64,000 nucleotides of DNA from Hevea brasiliensis (GCF_030052815.1 NC_079503.1:61050735-61114734), one strand, 5' to 3'. Shown: positions 32,901 to 46,400, numbered from the stretch's first letter. Notes: a model not told the origin generated them from the sequence alone. Numbers and translations: made by a program.

Positions 32901-33513
32901 ATCAGGTATATTTTATACCCTTATTGTAAAAAAATTATTTTAATGTATGTAATGTATGTAAATGTAGGAAATGGTCATGAGCAGTTGTATAAAGCTTGTA
33001 ATAAATTTTGGTTTGGATGTTCCCTAATGTAAATTTTGGAATGATGTATGTAAATTGTTTTATCTTTAATGAAATATGAATGGAAGTATTTTGTTTTAAA
33101 TTGAATGAAATTACTTAGTAGTATTTTTGATGATGTTGAATTTTGGAATTTGAGAAATGATATTGAAATTGGTTGGGATGGATGTTGAATTGATGAAGTT
33201 GATGAGATAAATCATTAAAAGTGTTTTTCACAGGTATTTGAAGAACTGTTTTCTCAAAATACAGACGGCACTCTGCCGAAATTTTTATAAAATTTGTGAA
33301 AAAATAAAATGGGACAAAAATCTTAACTAGTTTTCAAACTCTAATTAAATATTTTGATACCTATTAGAAAATGCTCACCACTTATAAAAAGTAAGAAAAT
33401 TGTTTTAAAATCTCTTGTAGGGTACTTAATGAGTTATCAGTAGGTGAAGTTCAGTAGTTCATTAGGTATTCTACAGGATCATGTTATGCCTTATGGAGGG
33501 GTAAGGTGTAACA
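29980..33513 (+). repeat. 3' LTR of chromovirus (3.5 kb)
   Basis: Starts TGTAACACCCCTATTT and ends TAAGGTGTAACA, a terminal inverted repeat TGTAACACC/GGTGTAACA. It contains a palindromic CATGCAT cluster at 30535-30563. No long ORF. The inverted copy at 22452-25789 and fragments at 25.2-26.2 kb belong to the same family. Confidence 0.92.
30535..30563 (+). promoter_or_regulatory. RY-like palindromic motif cluster in LTR
   Basis: Two overlapping copies of ATCATGCATGAY within 29 bp. CATGCA is the core bound by plant B3 seed regulators (ABI3/FUS3/LEC2). Related sites occur at a similar distance from the LTR start in three other LTRs of this window (about 24697 on the minus strand, 40163 on the minus strand, 63196). 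Confidence 0.35.
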
Positions 33514-35370
33514 CTTGCATAGAGGAATAACTAGTTAAAACTCCATGAAAAGTGTGAAGGTTTAAGCAGGTAGCTATTGAAGCCCTTATGCCTTGAAAAA
33601 AGGGAATTGGTATGAAGGTTGAAAGAGTTCAATTATGTGCATATTGAGTTTATGGTTATGTTTCTAAGTTTTCCCCTAAAAAGTGTTCTAAAAACAATTT
33701 TGATTTGCTTAAGGACAAGCAAAAGTTTGAGTTTAGGGGCATTTGATAAATTTGTGTTATATAGATATTTTTAAGTACATTTGTATAATATTTCACAGCA
33801 TTTTGAATGGTAATCTCATGTGTAACCATTAATTTCATTAACTTCTGTAAATTCTATTGTCAAGCTCTAAATTCCATGTTTTCTGCATCATTTAAGGTGT
33901 TTGGGTGAAGTCCCAGGGCATAGGATTGCAGAAGGAAACTTGGAAAAGCCAAAGGATTGAGAAAAGCTACTAATACACATTACATGGGTTGTGTAAGCAA
34001 AGCCACAAACCTATGTAACCTACTGCCAGACAAAAGCCAGAGAGCCAAAGAAGAAGCAAAAGTACACGGGTCGTGTAATCAGACCCGTGTAAGCTATGGA
34101 GACTTGTGTTAGTCTCTGCCGGGTACAAGCTTGAAGAATTCTCTAAAAACAGAAGAACATGGTCCGTGTAACCAGACCTGTGTACCCAGCGCAGACCCGT
34201 GTAAACTCCTGTGCTAATGTAAGACGCAACCATTCAGCTCCAGTAAGTTACACAGCCCTGGGTCGTGTAGTGACACACGGGTCATGTACCATGTGGCAGC
34301 CAGTTTCCCAATCCGAACTCCAGCTGTTATTTACACACTCCAAAAAAGACTCCTAATGCTTTTGGGATTCTAAAGACCTAACCCTAGACCAGCTATTATA
34401 AATAGAAGCAGAAAATGACAACAAAAAGGAAGCTCTTCCTTTGAGTTTAACCTTTTTGCAGAGCTTTTTGGAGATTTTCAGAAGGGTTTTTACTTTTCAT
34501 ACTTGCATTCTCCACAATCATCTTGAAAAGTAGAACACCAGCACAGAAGGAAAATCCTTAGCCAAAGTTCCACAAGGATCAAGACTGCAGTCATTCCTCT
34601 TTAGTTCTTTTATTTTATTTCTCTAAACGGACTCTTTATGTTCTTTTATTTTATTTTATCCATATTTGTTGAACTCACCATGATTGATTAATTCCTTTAT
34701 TTTGGAATTAGGAGAGTAACATTTGCAATTGTTATTATGGATAAATATTGAGTTTTATTTATTGGATTTGAGTTTAGTTCTTTGATTCAACTTCTTGTGA
34801 TCTTAATGCATGCTATGTATTGGTGCCCACTTAGTATTGATTGCAGATATTAATTGAAGGACTGAAAGGTGAAGATTAATATTATAAAATCGTAATCTTA
34901 AACCTAGGAAATCTGACCTAGAGATAGGCTGATGACCTTTGTGGAGTCCCAAAATTAATCATAGATCTTAAAGGGTTTTAATTAATTTAATTACCACGAA
35001 AGTAGGGTTTAGGTTAATTAAAATACACCTTAAGTGCCTTGAGAGAGGACTTAGGATATCCTAGGATTAATTTCCATTAAAGCAACTATTCTCAATCCGA
35101 TGAATGGACAAGATTAAAATCCATAGTAAGGTTGCAGTGTGAAATCTTAATTCTGGAATTTCTTTTATAGATAGTTTAATTAAAAATTACTTTCAGCATC
35201 TAAAATAGGTTTAACTCATTCTCCATCTATATTCGGTAGCCTAAACAGTCAGAATTATCATGTAGCCTAGTACTTGCTAATTAAATTCCTCGTGAGAACG
35301 ATACTTTACTCATCACTTTATTATTTGTTAGCGATCTGTGCACTTACGGTGGTTGAAAAACCAGCAAACA
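33514..35370 (+). mobile_element. 3' end of another gypsy-type LTR element (polypurine tract and LTR)
   Basis: GCTTAAGGACAAGCAAAAGT followed by the polypurine tract TTTAGGGGCATT and LTR start TGATAAATTTG at 33744 is the usual end of a plant gypsy internal region. The LTR-like part runs to about 35370, where a sequence like CGATCTGTGCACTTACGG resembles the end of such LTRs. It contains a TATA box at 34397 and repeated ACACGGGTC/GACCCGTGT motifs at 33985-34290. The exact right end is uncertain; a Copia remnant follows. Confidence 0.55.
34397..34404 (+). promoter_or_regulatory. TATA box in gypsy LTR
   Basis: TATAAATA, with GAAGCAGAAAATGAC downstream, about 650 bp into the LTR that starts at 33744. 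It fits a U3/R boundary. Confidence 0.4.
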
Positions 35371-35439
35371 ATTAACCTTTTCTAGGACCATATTTGCTCC
35401 ACTCGTTAAAACCTTATGGTTGTGCCTTAGTGTAAAGTG

Positions 35440-36088
35440 ACATTAACGCACTATTTTAGAGAAACTGGTCAACACTTGCTTTTAAGCCTCAAATCTAAGA
35501 GCCATAAAGTAGCAAAGGATCTAATAAGAGTATCTTATTTCTCATTGGTTGAAAGGCATCATTCAATTCCATTAAGAACTACATTTATCTACTTCTGCTT
35601 GTAATTTCTACTATCTCTTTTAACACACCACAAGTACAAGAATGTAAAACTTCAATAAGACTCAACACATCCCATAACCTTTTGAGCTTTGTAAAATAAA
35701 TAGAAATAAAAGCATTTTCTTGTGAAATAGAAGGTATTTTCCTTTGCAGTTGATAAATAAATGGGCCATTACTCTCTCCATACCTCTCTAAAATTTCCTC
35801 CCATTATTTCTTCAAAGAAGTAGTATAAATGAATGCATCAACTATTTCCTTAGATATAGAATTAATGTCCAAGATGTGACCATATGTTACATTTTTTTTA
35901 CTATTCACACATCTCACATTCCTCATCTGGAATAGAGAAAGAACCATCTATAAACACTAACTTCTGTTTAGCTCCTAACGCTATCTTCATAGCTCTATTC
36001 TAGGAGTAAAAATTACTACCATTTAGAGGGCTAAAACCAAAATCATACCTAGATTGTTCGAGTCTTATAGGCTTAATGGATCTCCAAT
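35440..36088 (-). pseudogene. Copia gag remnant (UBN2-type)
   Basis: Reading the minus strand in changing frames gives blocks typical of plant Copia Gag: ALGAKQKLVFIDGS, the ISKEIVDAFIYTTS-like helix region and ESNGPFIYQLQRKIPSISQ. Several frameshifts and a stop show decay. The start of the gene lies beyond the solo LTR (40699-40845). Confidence 0.7.
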
Positions 36089-36093
36089 GTTCT

Positions 36094-39000
36094 TGTAACA
36101 CCCCTCACCCGGCTACAGTGTAACTGAGCGAGGTGTGCTACATTCGGTGCCGTAGCACCCTATCTTATCTTACTTTATTATTTTAGTAATTTTGAATTTG
36201 TTTAATTTAATATTAATTATTTTTCTATAGAGAAACCAATAGAGTTTCTCCTATTTTATTTCTATTTGGCACATTTCATTATTCACCTGCTTGAAATTTT
36301 CAGTAATATTTTACAATAAAAATCTCATCAATAATTCACATAATCATCTCATCATTTCATGCATCATCATTTCTGATAGTGTCCATACATTTCGATTCTT
36401 ATTCATTACCATGCATATTCATTCATGCTCATTTCATATATCAAAAATTTCAAATTTTCATTAATTACATAATTTACAATTTACATAATACACAAATTAA
36501 TTACAATTTCATAATTTATATTTCAACATGATAACTAATTATAAATACATAAAATAACTTTTGTGAGCCTTATCTACATGCATTGCTGAGGAGGTGACAA
36601 CTTGAACACTTCTGACACTTCTGCAGATCTGGACTCCAAAAATCTCAGTCAAAGTACTTGCGCGAGGAAACAAATCCATTGTGTTAAGCATTGCTGCTTA
36701 GTGGTGCAATAATATAAATAAGGAAATAATATACAAATAAAGATAGAAACAAAATTCTGATAATTAAAATTTATTTATACTTCACATGCAGTTTCTAAAA
36801 TTTAATATGTTTTATCCTAATTTAGTCTTCTTAGGAAGTGTTTATTTCGCCAATGTATAGTAATAATGTACAAAGAGAAATGATCTAAAAATAATAAATT
36901 TATGCTTATATTATTATATAAGTCACATTTGTAATATTTATTTATGTTATAATTTTCTTTGCTAATCTTTTAGCATTTTCTCAATACTTGCTAGGTTATC
37001 TCAGATTATCTCATAATAAGTAAATTTTAACATCGGTCCAGTTCATTTCGATTCTTTCTAATAAATAACTATTCTAATTTATTTTAGGTCATCTTACTCA
37101 TTTATTTTATTTAATTTCTAATATTTTTAATTGCTAATATTCTTAACTTATTTCAATAAATTTTACTGCCCAAGTAACCTATGACAGGCTGACTAAACTG
37201 AATAATGGGTTATTGGCACTAGACACTGCGTGCCTCGAGCCGTTATACCATGGGATGCGGAACGTCAACCATGTATTCAGTTAGTATGGCTAAAAGCCAT
37301 GATAACACATAATCAGACATAAAAGCCATGAATGCGGGCATAAAGCCATCAGTACAGGCATAAAGCCATGAATACAGGCATAAAGCCTTTCGCAGTACTG
37401 CTAAAACAATAACCTATTAGCATGCCAATCTATCCAATCTGACACACGTGTCTAGGCAATACAAGGGCACATAATATCATTAAATATTAATACATTGTGT
37501 TTTATGATTTCATTATTTCATGACAAATTCCATAATTTATACATTCATCATAATATTCATACTAATTTCAATTCACATTTATTTGGTTTCACGTACCATT
37601 TACATTCATCATATTTCCTTTCTCTCTTGATGGGAACCTAAATCCCAAATGATACTTTTATCTCATTTATACATTCAACAATTTATTCATGTTAAGTACA
37701 TTTCATACTTTAAGTTGTATTGCTAATATATTATGAACTCCATTGGTGTGGGAGTATAAATCTCAATTACCTATTCCAAGTAATCCATGAACAGTTCATG
37801 GATTCCAAATTTCATGCCTTAATTTCCTCTACCAATTTAGTTCTTACACTTTGTGTCTTTGTATTACTATTTATATTACTATGCACTCAAATTATTGAAT
37901 TTTTAATACATAATAAATTTGTTGAACCTAAGTTCACCAAGATACCACATTTTGCATTCTAAAGTTGTTGGTATTGGTTGCCAATACCATTTCAAAGCTT
38001 AGTGTTAGTTAATCACAATTTTCAGATTTCAAGCACTAAGTTTACTGTTCCATTGGTCATTTGTACAATAGGAATTTGGCAACATTGTCTTCATAAAAGT
38101 TGTTCCTTATTGTGTCTAGTTACATTTATTTTTTTGAATCACTCCATTTGGAGTTTTGTAGCTCAACTTATGGCCTAAACACCATAACTGGCCGGATTAC
38201 AAATTTTCCAGATTTTCTGAACATAACCAAATCTATAGTGTTTTGTACACTGATTGCATGTCAGTTTTTGAGCATGTTATTTTCAAAATTTGGGTTTGAT
38301 TTCTTCATGAAAGTTGTAGGTCTATGTCTCAGCTGTCTTCTGGTAAGCTTTCAGGTCAATTAGATCTTTCTACACTGAGTTATGACTAAATGAATAAATA
38401 CTATTCATTGGTCATTTTGCCCAGGCAGAATGCAAGTCACCCGGATTAGGGCAATTTTTAAGTCAACTTGATTTGGTTTTCTGGGCAGGGTTACTTCATC
38501 AAAGTTGTGCCATTATGTGTTTAACTTCATGTCCAAGTAGTCTTGCACCAATTGAACCTACACAACTCAAGTTATGGCCAAATAACCATAACCGGTTCAT
38601 TTCCTAATTCTGTCTCTTTAATTAGGCAGATTTTGGCATTACCTTTCGCCAATTTAATTAGACATGTTATAGTTAATTTTAAGTTTAGCATTCTTCATAT
38701 AATTTGTTTCCCTATGTCTTATAGTCACTCAAAAATTTTAATTACAATTTTCTAAGTTTTGTAGAATTAATTATACCAATTTAATTAGCCAAGACTCCAG
38801 TACCCTGTGTATTCCGGGTTCCAGTTCAGGTCAGTGAATGCAAGTGGATTTTTAGGATTCTTACATTCATAATTTGAGGAAGGTTTCTCAAAAAAAGTTA
38901 GATCCCAATGTCTTAGGTTTCTGAAAAGGTATGGCTCATCCTAAATGGAGTTTTCTAGTGAAAGATATGCCATAAACACTAATCCGAGGTCAGATAAAAT

Positions 39001-40693
39001 TGGGTAAATTTCCAGGTTTGGATATACTAAGTTCTTTTAAGCATTTGACCTAATTCCTTTGGGTTCTAGGTTTTGGCCAAAAGACTAATATTATAGGCCT
39101 ATGTCTTATAAAACTTTTTTCATTAGTTTCATTGCATTTGGATTTTTATAGACCATGTTATGGCCATTTTTCCATAACTGGTCGGGTGGGCTTTAGTCCA
39201 GGAAATCCTGGGCAGAATGGTTCTGGTCAGTTTGGTGACCTCACTTGGGCTAGCAATTTCAATTATTTAGAGGCATTTTTGGGCTTGGTGTTCTTAATGA
39301 AAGTTATAGTCCTCTGTCTAATCTTTCCAATGGTATAAAATTTTGGTTATTTGGACATTTCTACACTGAATTATGACCATTTGAACAAATACTGTTCATT
39401 TGGTCATTTTCCAGGGACAGCATATTGGTCACCCAGATTAAGCCAATTTTTAGGTTATCCTAAGTTGGTTTTCTGGGCATGGTTTCTTCACAAAAAATGT
39501 GTCATTATGTTCTAAGTTTAATGTCCAATTGGTCTCACACCAATTGGAGTAATGTAACTCTACTTATGGTCACATTTAGGTACTGGACTCAAAGTCTAGA
39601 AAATCCTGCATGAACACAACACTTCCAATACCCACCTTTTCACACTACTACCAACTTCAATCACATTCAATACACTTTAAATACTCCATAATTAATCTCA
39701 ACACATCAATTTATCAACATAACATCAAATTCCCAATTTAGCAAAACCTAAATCAATTTGGTGCAACTTCAAAATCTAAAGGAATTGATAGCACTAACCT
39801 TGGTCCCTTGGCTTCAAACAACCTTCAATCACCCTTCACTTCAATCAAACTCCACTTCCCCCTTGTATTCCATTTCTGGCCAAATTTCTCGCTTGGAAAT
39901 TTGGTGTGTTTTCTTCACTTCAAGGCTACATATGAAGTTCCCTCAAGGTTTCCAACAATTTAGGTGAAGAGAGGGTGGTGGTTTGAAAGCTTGGAATGGT
40001 GGATCTATGGTGGAAATGAAGAAAATTGAGAGAGAATGGTGAGGAGGAATTGGGATGGCAGAATGCTGGCTGAAGAGGAAGGAAATCAGTTTTAATTTAG
40101 ATTATGAAGATAAGTTGTCTAATTTCTATTTAATGTTAGCTTTTATTAGGTCATGCTTATGTCATGCATATATCATAATTAATTTTCTTTCTTTCATTTC
40201 TTTTCTTTTTCTACTTATTTCTAATTTAATTTTCATCACTTCTTATTCATATTTTATATTATAATAATTATTTACTTAATTGGACAAGTCAGTCAAAAAT
40301 CATCTCTGAAGACGAAATGACCAAAATGCTCTCCGTTTGGCCTATTGAGCCAAAATCGTCTATACCGATAGAAAAAATTTTCTAAGGCTTTTCTTGGAAT
40401 TCTAATGCCATAGAAACCTCAATGACTCTTTGCTGGAGTCCCAAAAATTATTTCATGAATTTTTTCCTGGGTTTAGGGCCTTTAGCTGTGAATACCGCAA
40501 CTTCCCACTGGGTTACCCATCGCTAGGGCACCAGCTCATTTAACTTGGTTGTATTTTATTTTTAAAAATTTTATTAAATTTTCCTTATTATTATTTGAGT
40601 TATTTATGACTCCTCACTCTAGTCTAAATATTTTTTCAGAAGTTCTAGCTATCCGGACCGACATTATGGAATTACTACAGTGAGGGTGTTACA
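36094..40693 (-). repeat. Solo LTR, Tekay-like family, 4.6 kb with 5-bp TSD
   Basis: The ends are TGTAACACCCC...GGGTGTTACA, and it is flanked by GTTCT at 36089-36093 and 40694-40698. Homology of its right end (minus strand) to the LTR starting at 62634, including CCCTAGCGATGGGT and the phrase reading ACTCCAG..AAAGTCATTGAGG, fixes the minus orientation. There is no internal region, so it arose by LTR-LTR recombination. It sits inside a Copia gag. The repeated CATAAAGCCAT motifs at about 37320-37390 are a short local repeat. Confidence 0.88.
37310..37390. repeat. Short tandem repeat in solo LTR
   Basis: Four to five copies of a roughly 20-bp unit containing CAGGCATAAAGCCATGAATA, with minor changes. 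Confidence 0.75.
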
Positions 40694-40854
40694 GTTCTAA
40701 ACCACAACATTCTGAATCCTTCCTTCATTTCTTTCAACCATTTTCCATTCTCAATTCATTTCCCAACTTTGTTCTTCAAGCATCTTATGAGTTCTTCAAT
40801 GGCAGCTACATAGGTTTAGAGAAACACAAAAATAAATGTCTCTTTCTTATACCA

Positions 40855-41127
40855 TGTTCAGATTTGAGTTTGGTAGAAAAACTGAATGATTGATTATGAT
40901 TCCTTTTTTAGGAAGATTATAGAAGTGTATTTATAGTGTATAATACACATGCACTAACTTTACTAAAGTCAGCATATTACAGTTATAGAACAAAGTTAAC
41001 CAACTCAACAAAATAAATAAATTAATTATACTATTTTTGCCAACAACTTCTAGAAGATACTTCTAGCTACTTCCATAAAATTCTCTCTACAGAGCTAGCC
41101 ATAGAAGCATTCATGGAGGTTTCAACA
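40855..41127 (-). repeat. 5' LTR of the Copia remnant
   Basis: On the minus strand it starts TGTTGAAACC and ends TCTGAACA, followed by the primer-site-like TGGTATAAGA. A minus-strand TATA-like ACTATAAATACAC is present. The length suits small Copia LTRs. Confidence 0.65.
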
Positions 41128-41197
41128 TTGAATAAAGGTCCTTAGGTCTCTTAGAGGTAGTTTCAAAGACAAACAATTGGTCAGGTTTCTCATATAA

Positions 41198-41212
41198 CAA
41201 AAAAAAAAAAAA

Positions 41213-41248
<36 letters not shown>
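41198..41248. repeat. Poly-A and (AAT)n microsatellite
   Basis: An A run followed by about 11 AAT repeats. Confidence 0.95.
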
Positions 41249-41775
41249 CGGAACAAATGCTGTTGGAAAGGAGACTCAAACTCTAAACCACTTCATACCA
41301 TTAAATGATGCATACCATTGCAACCACAACCACTAGTTGTTGTCTCCCTTTTGCAATAGTACTAATAATTTATGGTAACATGAATTAATTTTTTTATGTT
41401 AAAATTTTTCTATATATTGCTCTATAAATTTTAATATATTAAAATCTATTTTATTTATTAATATGAATAAATTTATTATAATAAAATATTATCATTTAAA
41501 ATTTTAAATTTTAAATTATTTTTTAAAATTATTTACATAATAAAATTTAATTAAATTTATTTCAATTATTATTTGTAAAATATATCAATTACTAGTTACG
41601 ATAATTCATTATTTTTATTATTTTTAAAGAAGTTATTAATTTTATAATATATTTAATATTTATGTAATATTATACCAGTGATGAAATCCTGGTATTTGAA
41701 AACCTTGGTTTTTTTCCTTTTGTTTCTTATGTAAAACAATTTCGACCGGCTCACAGCTTATGGTTTGTACAAGTA
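41249..41775. other. A/T-rich spacer without gene
   Basis: Very A/T-rich DNA with many stops in all frames. No repeat match within the window and no recognisable gene. Confidence 0.6.
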
Positions 41776-42390
41776 TGCCAGATACTAAGTATATCTCCTA
41801 ATTTGCTCTCTGACTTCTAAACTAAATAACTGTGGAAACTAACTTTACTGTACGTAGCTTTATCAATCTCACAAGTAATCGAAAGTATGTGAACTAAAAT
41901 TGAATATTTTGATTGATTGATTGATTGAAAAGAAAATACAAGGCTTGAAATTAAATGTGAAAGCTTGGAAAATAAAAGACAGATAAAGATAAAGATAAAT
42001 ATAGAAAGCTATTGGAGTTTGAATTTTTGTTTAATTTGAGTTATTTTGGGTGTTAGAGCCATAAATGTTGTTGCTCTTTCGATATTTATAGCTCTCCTTG
42101 CAGGCACTTAAAGCACTTGAAAGTATCTGAAAGCCACTTTCATGTTCTGTGAAGTTACCTACCCATTACCTGTAACTTCTTTAAACTTCTCACAACCTCT
42201 GTTAACTGCTTCTACCCATTAATATTTATATCCTAACCACCCATAATTATCTATTAATTTATCTTCAGGCATTTAATTAATTAAATCAATAGAATAAAAT
42301 TAATTAAATTAATTTTACAAAAAAATAATTCAATTAATTTTAAATTTAATAATAATTAATAAGCTAAAAATAATTATTGTGGTGCAAACA
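41776..42390 (-). repeat. 3' LTR of the unclassified element
   Basis: A 615-bp segment aligning with 48780-49340 plus 51000-51053. Shared blocks include CAGATACT.AGTATATCTCCT, AATCGAAAGT and AAAAGACAGATAAAGATAAA. Confidence 0.75.
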
Positions 42391-42423
42391 ATTGCCTCCC
42401 ACACATTGATTGGCCGATTAGGC

Positions 42424-42493
42424 CATTCTAATGTGAAGATTAATTTTTTCCTTGGCACCCATTCTAATGTGGAGATTAATTTTTCCTTGGCAC
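42424..42493. repeat. 35-bp tandem duplication
   Basis: The unit starting CATTCTAATGTGAAGATTAA and ending CCTTGGCACC is directly duplicated with one substitution and a T-run length change. Confidence 0.85.
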
Positions 42494-42499
42494 TTTAAT

Positions 42500-43398
42500 T
42501 CTCTTGCTCCTCTGCTCTTTAATAATTTTAGCCAAGAGATTCTCACGGATTCCATAAGTTTTTTTTGGGAATTCAAATTTTAAACAAACTCTCTCCCAAA
42601 AAGTCTCATGCTTCCCATAGAACTCTAATTAATGTCCATTGATCTTATCTTTCCTATGCCATTAATAACACCCAATCAAAAGGATTTTTTTCTCTCACCA
42701 CTTTTACTATTCCACTTCATTTTCTTTTTTACTCTAAAAAATTTCCAACTTTATAACCTAAAGCCAACATACCCAAATTCTTTAATCACCACCATCAAAA
42801 TCTACTTTCTCTACCAAAATTACTGTCCACCATTAAGAAATCACAAACCATAAAATTTTTCCCTTCTCTCTCTCTCCTTTTCTTTTTCTTTTCACTTTTG
42901 GTTCTCATTCAACATGTGCATTTCCTTTTTGCATGATTCGAGTCACCTCTGCTAGTCATCCATTGTCGTCGGCCACCTGCTCATGTCACACCATTGGTTT
43001 TGGTCCATTACCAGCTGTTAGAAGGCCTACAAGTCCTCCTTTACTTATTGCCTAGCTTTTCACTTAAATTTCATGTTTTTTTCTATCTACACTCAATGCC
43101 TTTTTGGTTACATTTCCTTTCCTTTACCTCACTTTCACACCATTTAAGCCATTCTAGGTTTTTATAACCATTTCTTAGCTATTTGGGTACTGGATCTTAT
43201 GTGGGTGTTGTCGATTTGTTGTGCTTTGAAGAATTTCAAAGAAATCTACAGGTACCTATCAATCTTGACAATTTAGAATGACTTTTGATATCTTTGCATT
43301 TCCAAGCCTGGTTTTGTATTCTGGATGTGTTGGGTGACTTGTTGATGTGGCTTTTGCACTTAGATTTCATTATGTGAAAATGACATCTAACACCTAGA
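42500..43398. other. Degenerate internal region, no gene recognised
   Basis: Part of the internal region of the unclassified element, between its 3' LTR and the solo LTR. Pyrimidine-rich stretches (about 42660-42900), no long frame and no domain recognised. Confidence 0.45.
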
Positions 43399-43403
43399 CA
43401 ACT

Positions 43404-46400
43404 TGTAACGCTCTCACTTTAGGTAGTTTCATACATTCTATTATTTCGGCGACTAACGTCTGTTTGGACGGCTGGAATGTCTGGAACCACTCTTAAATTA
43501 AAGTAAAGAGTCATAATTTAATTTAACAAAGATCAAGTAAGGTTAAAAAAAAATAAAAGAGGTGGATTAAAAATCAGTTAAATGTGCACAAGTCCCAGCG
43601 ATGAGTAACTCTGCTGGGAAGTTGGCCGCTAAGAGTTAGACGACTAAAATGAATTAATCAATAAGTTAAGGGGCAAATAAAAGGTTGGAGGACTAACTTG
43701 AATATATTATACAATTTTGAGAAAAATTTAGAAATAAGAGAAAATACCATATGGACCAATGGACAAAGAATGAAGGATCAACGGTTAAAAGCAAATAAAA
43801 GCAATCTTATCTTTTTCTTTCCCCCTAAACCAGCAGGCCATCTTTATTCAACCTTTTCCTTTTCTTTTTTTCATACTTCCAACAGCCATTTCTCTCAATT
43901 TGAAGAGAAAATTTCCAGCTAAAACCCTAGATTCCTCAAATTTTTAGAAGCCAAGCAAAGGGAGCAAGAAGAGTTGGCAATTAAAGCTTGAAGAACCCTA
44001 ATTCCATAAAGGGTTTAGAGGATAATTGGAAGAAAAAGGAGAGTAGCAGCTCATTTTCCCTTAAGGTTAGTGCTAAAACCTTTATTTTTGATCAAGTTTG
44101 AGTAAGGATATTACTAGGGATAAGGGGGAAATATAAGATAATGAGAAAGATAGTTGGTAGGGGTGATGGAACCCTAGTTCTGCCAGTAGGGTTGCAGGAT
44201 CAGTCAAGTTTAAAAATTCATAACTTGAGCTAAGAAAGTTAGATTTATGTGATCTTTATGTCTATAAAAACCTTGATGAATGCTCTAAAACTTTTTAGTT
44301 TTGTGCTGGACCTAATTCCCCTATTAAGATGGTGTTGAAGGGCAAAACTTTTTATTGCTCAAATCTAGAAAATTAACCTAATGGTTTCTAAAAGCAAGAC
44401 ACTTAACTTTGAAAATTCATAACTTGTGCTCTAGAACTTGAAATAGTGTGATTCTTAAACCATTGGAAAGCTAAATGAATACCCTAAAACTTTGTAGTTA
44501 TGACCAAAAATTGATTTTGTCAACTGCATGGTGAAATTCTTGCATTTCTTATTATTGCTCTGACTATAACTGGAGTCTGGAATAATTTGCACATTTTCAT
44601 TCATAACTTGAGTTGTAGTCTTAATTTTGATATGATTTAAATTGACGATTGAAATGGACATATGAAGTTCAATTCTAGAAAAGATGCCATGAAACCCTCA
44701 TTGCTGGAATTTTTTTAAGGAATTTTAACTTTGCTGCCTTATTTTTCTAAATTGACTTGAAATTTAGGACAATAATGATTCATAGGCCTATAATTTGCGT
44801 TCTATAATTCCAAATGATGTAAAATTTATGGTAAATGAAAGTTAAGACACAAGGCTAAAACTTTCATGAAGGAATATTTCCAAAAATGGTTTGTAAGTAA
44901 CCTTAAAATTGGCTAGAAGATAGGGCACAGAATATGGAACTCGGTAGGAGTACATTCTAGACTATCTGAAGTAAAATGAGTATAACTTACCCTAGGAAAC
45001 TCCAAATGAGATGATTCTTATTTTGTTGTAAATTTAAGATTTGAGGGATCAACTTTTATGGGGAATGAATTGGCAAAATCTGATTGCAACCTGTTCAAAT
45101 CTGGACTCCAAAATTTATTCAGAATTTGCCATGTAACTGGTGAAGTTGAAATTTTTCTTAAGGACAGCTGTTGATTAATTGACCATAACTTTTGATCTTT
45201 GAATCCAAATTAAGTGATTCAAAAACTATGTTAAAGTTAAGACATAGATTTAAAAATCTCATGAAGAAAGTTAAATTTAATTCCTGCAATTACTAGGTCA
45301 AAATGCTTGAGCAAAGTAATGCATAAAGTCTTATTTTTGTTGGAATTTGACAATGGTAATCATATGTGTAAATTTTGTATAAATATATGAAATTTAAATG
45401 CATGTGATATGAAAATATGGTAATAACAAAAGTTTATGTGCATATAAGTATTGTTGATTACATCAAGTGAAAATAAAAATAATAATTACCTTATTAAGCC
45501 CGGGTGAACTTAAACAGTAAATTATAGGTTTGAATATATTGACATGCCAATAGAGGACATCATTAGCAGTACTGCACTAATTATGTTAATGGATTGATAA
45601 ATGTCTATTAGAGGCACCAAATGCCCATTATTGAACCGATCAGAGATACCGAGTGTTCAGTACCGAAAGTCTATATTGACAGTTATATAGAGGCACTAAG
45701 TGCCCATTGTTAAATCAGTCAGAGACACTGAGTGTTCATTACTGGGAGTCCCATATCCAGTCCATACAGTTCTATCATAGGTTACTGTGGGCACATAATA
45801 AATCTTAAAATGTGATTTAATTAAGAAAATGTGCACAAATATAATGAGAATTATGTTAACCTTGAAACTTTAAAGATTTCATATAATCATTGTATCATTT
45901 AACTGATTTAGTACATTTGTAATTGGAAATGGTCATAGATTTGAATGCTTTGAGTTTCTTTATTTTTTATCATTATTTATAGAATCTCTTCCAGTATGTA
46001 TGCAAATTTTGATTTTATCTTATTTTAAATTAAAAGTGCACCACTAAGCTATAAAGCTCAGCGCATAGGTTTTTCCTTGCACTGGTACAGAAGGTAAGGA
46101 GTAGATATAGACAGGAGAGGAGAGAGTGGATTTGCAGAAAAGTCCAAAGTCACCTAATACTTAGACTTTGTGATAGATGCACTATTAATAATAGATGTAT
46201 TTTGTCACTCATTTTTTTATATGCCTATTGCCATGTACTAAAAACACATGATGTAAATTCATTTTGGATGACTGTAAATTTAAGCATAAACATAATTTGT
46301 TATATTTACAAGTTTATGCTAGAATATATGTTATGTTAATATTTGTATATGATAAAGGAACGAAGTTGAATATAAATATGATGAGATTTGATTGTCAATA

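Larger units (their letters stand above)
26303..33513 (+). mobile_element. 5'-truncated Tekay/Del-like chromovirus (Ty3/gypsy)
   Basis: Plus-strand element with the end of gag, protease, RT, RNase H, integrase, chromodomain, polypurine tract and a complete 3.5-kb 3' LTR. The 5' LTR, primer site and most of gag are missing. The domain order and C-terminal chromodomain identify a chromovirus; the LTR size and TGTAACACC start suit the Tekay/Del lineage. Multiple in-frame stops make it inactive. Confidence 0.92.
35371..41127 (-). mobile_element. Partial Copia element, split by a solo LTR
   Basis: Minus-strand Ty1/copia remnant. A 273-bp 5' LTR (41127-40855), a degenerate initiator-Met-type primer site directly after it (TGGTATAAGA, 40854-40845) and gag in two halves: 40845-40699 and 36088 to about 35440. 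The halves are separated by the 4.6-kb solo LTR with its GTTCT duplication. The 3' part (pol, 3' LTR) is missing. Confidence 0.7.

Noticed and set aside
34159..34356. Short ORFs around the ACACGGGTC motifs
   Set aside because: They consist of translated LTR repeats in opposite orientations; no start context or homology.
41198..41248. Poly-A tail of a LINE or SINE
   Set aside because: No LINE or SINE sequence or target duplication upstream; the neighbouring sequence is a Copia LTR on the other strand.
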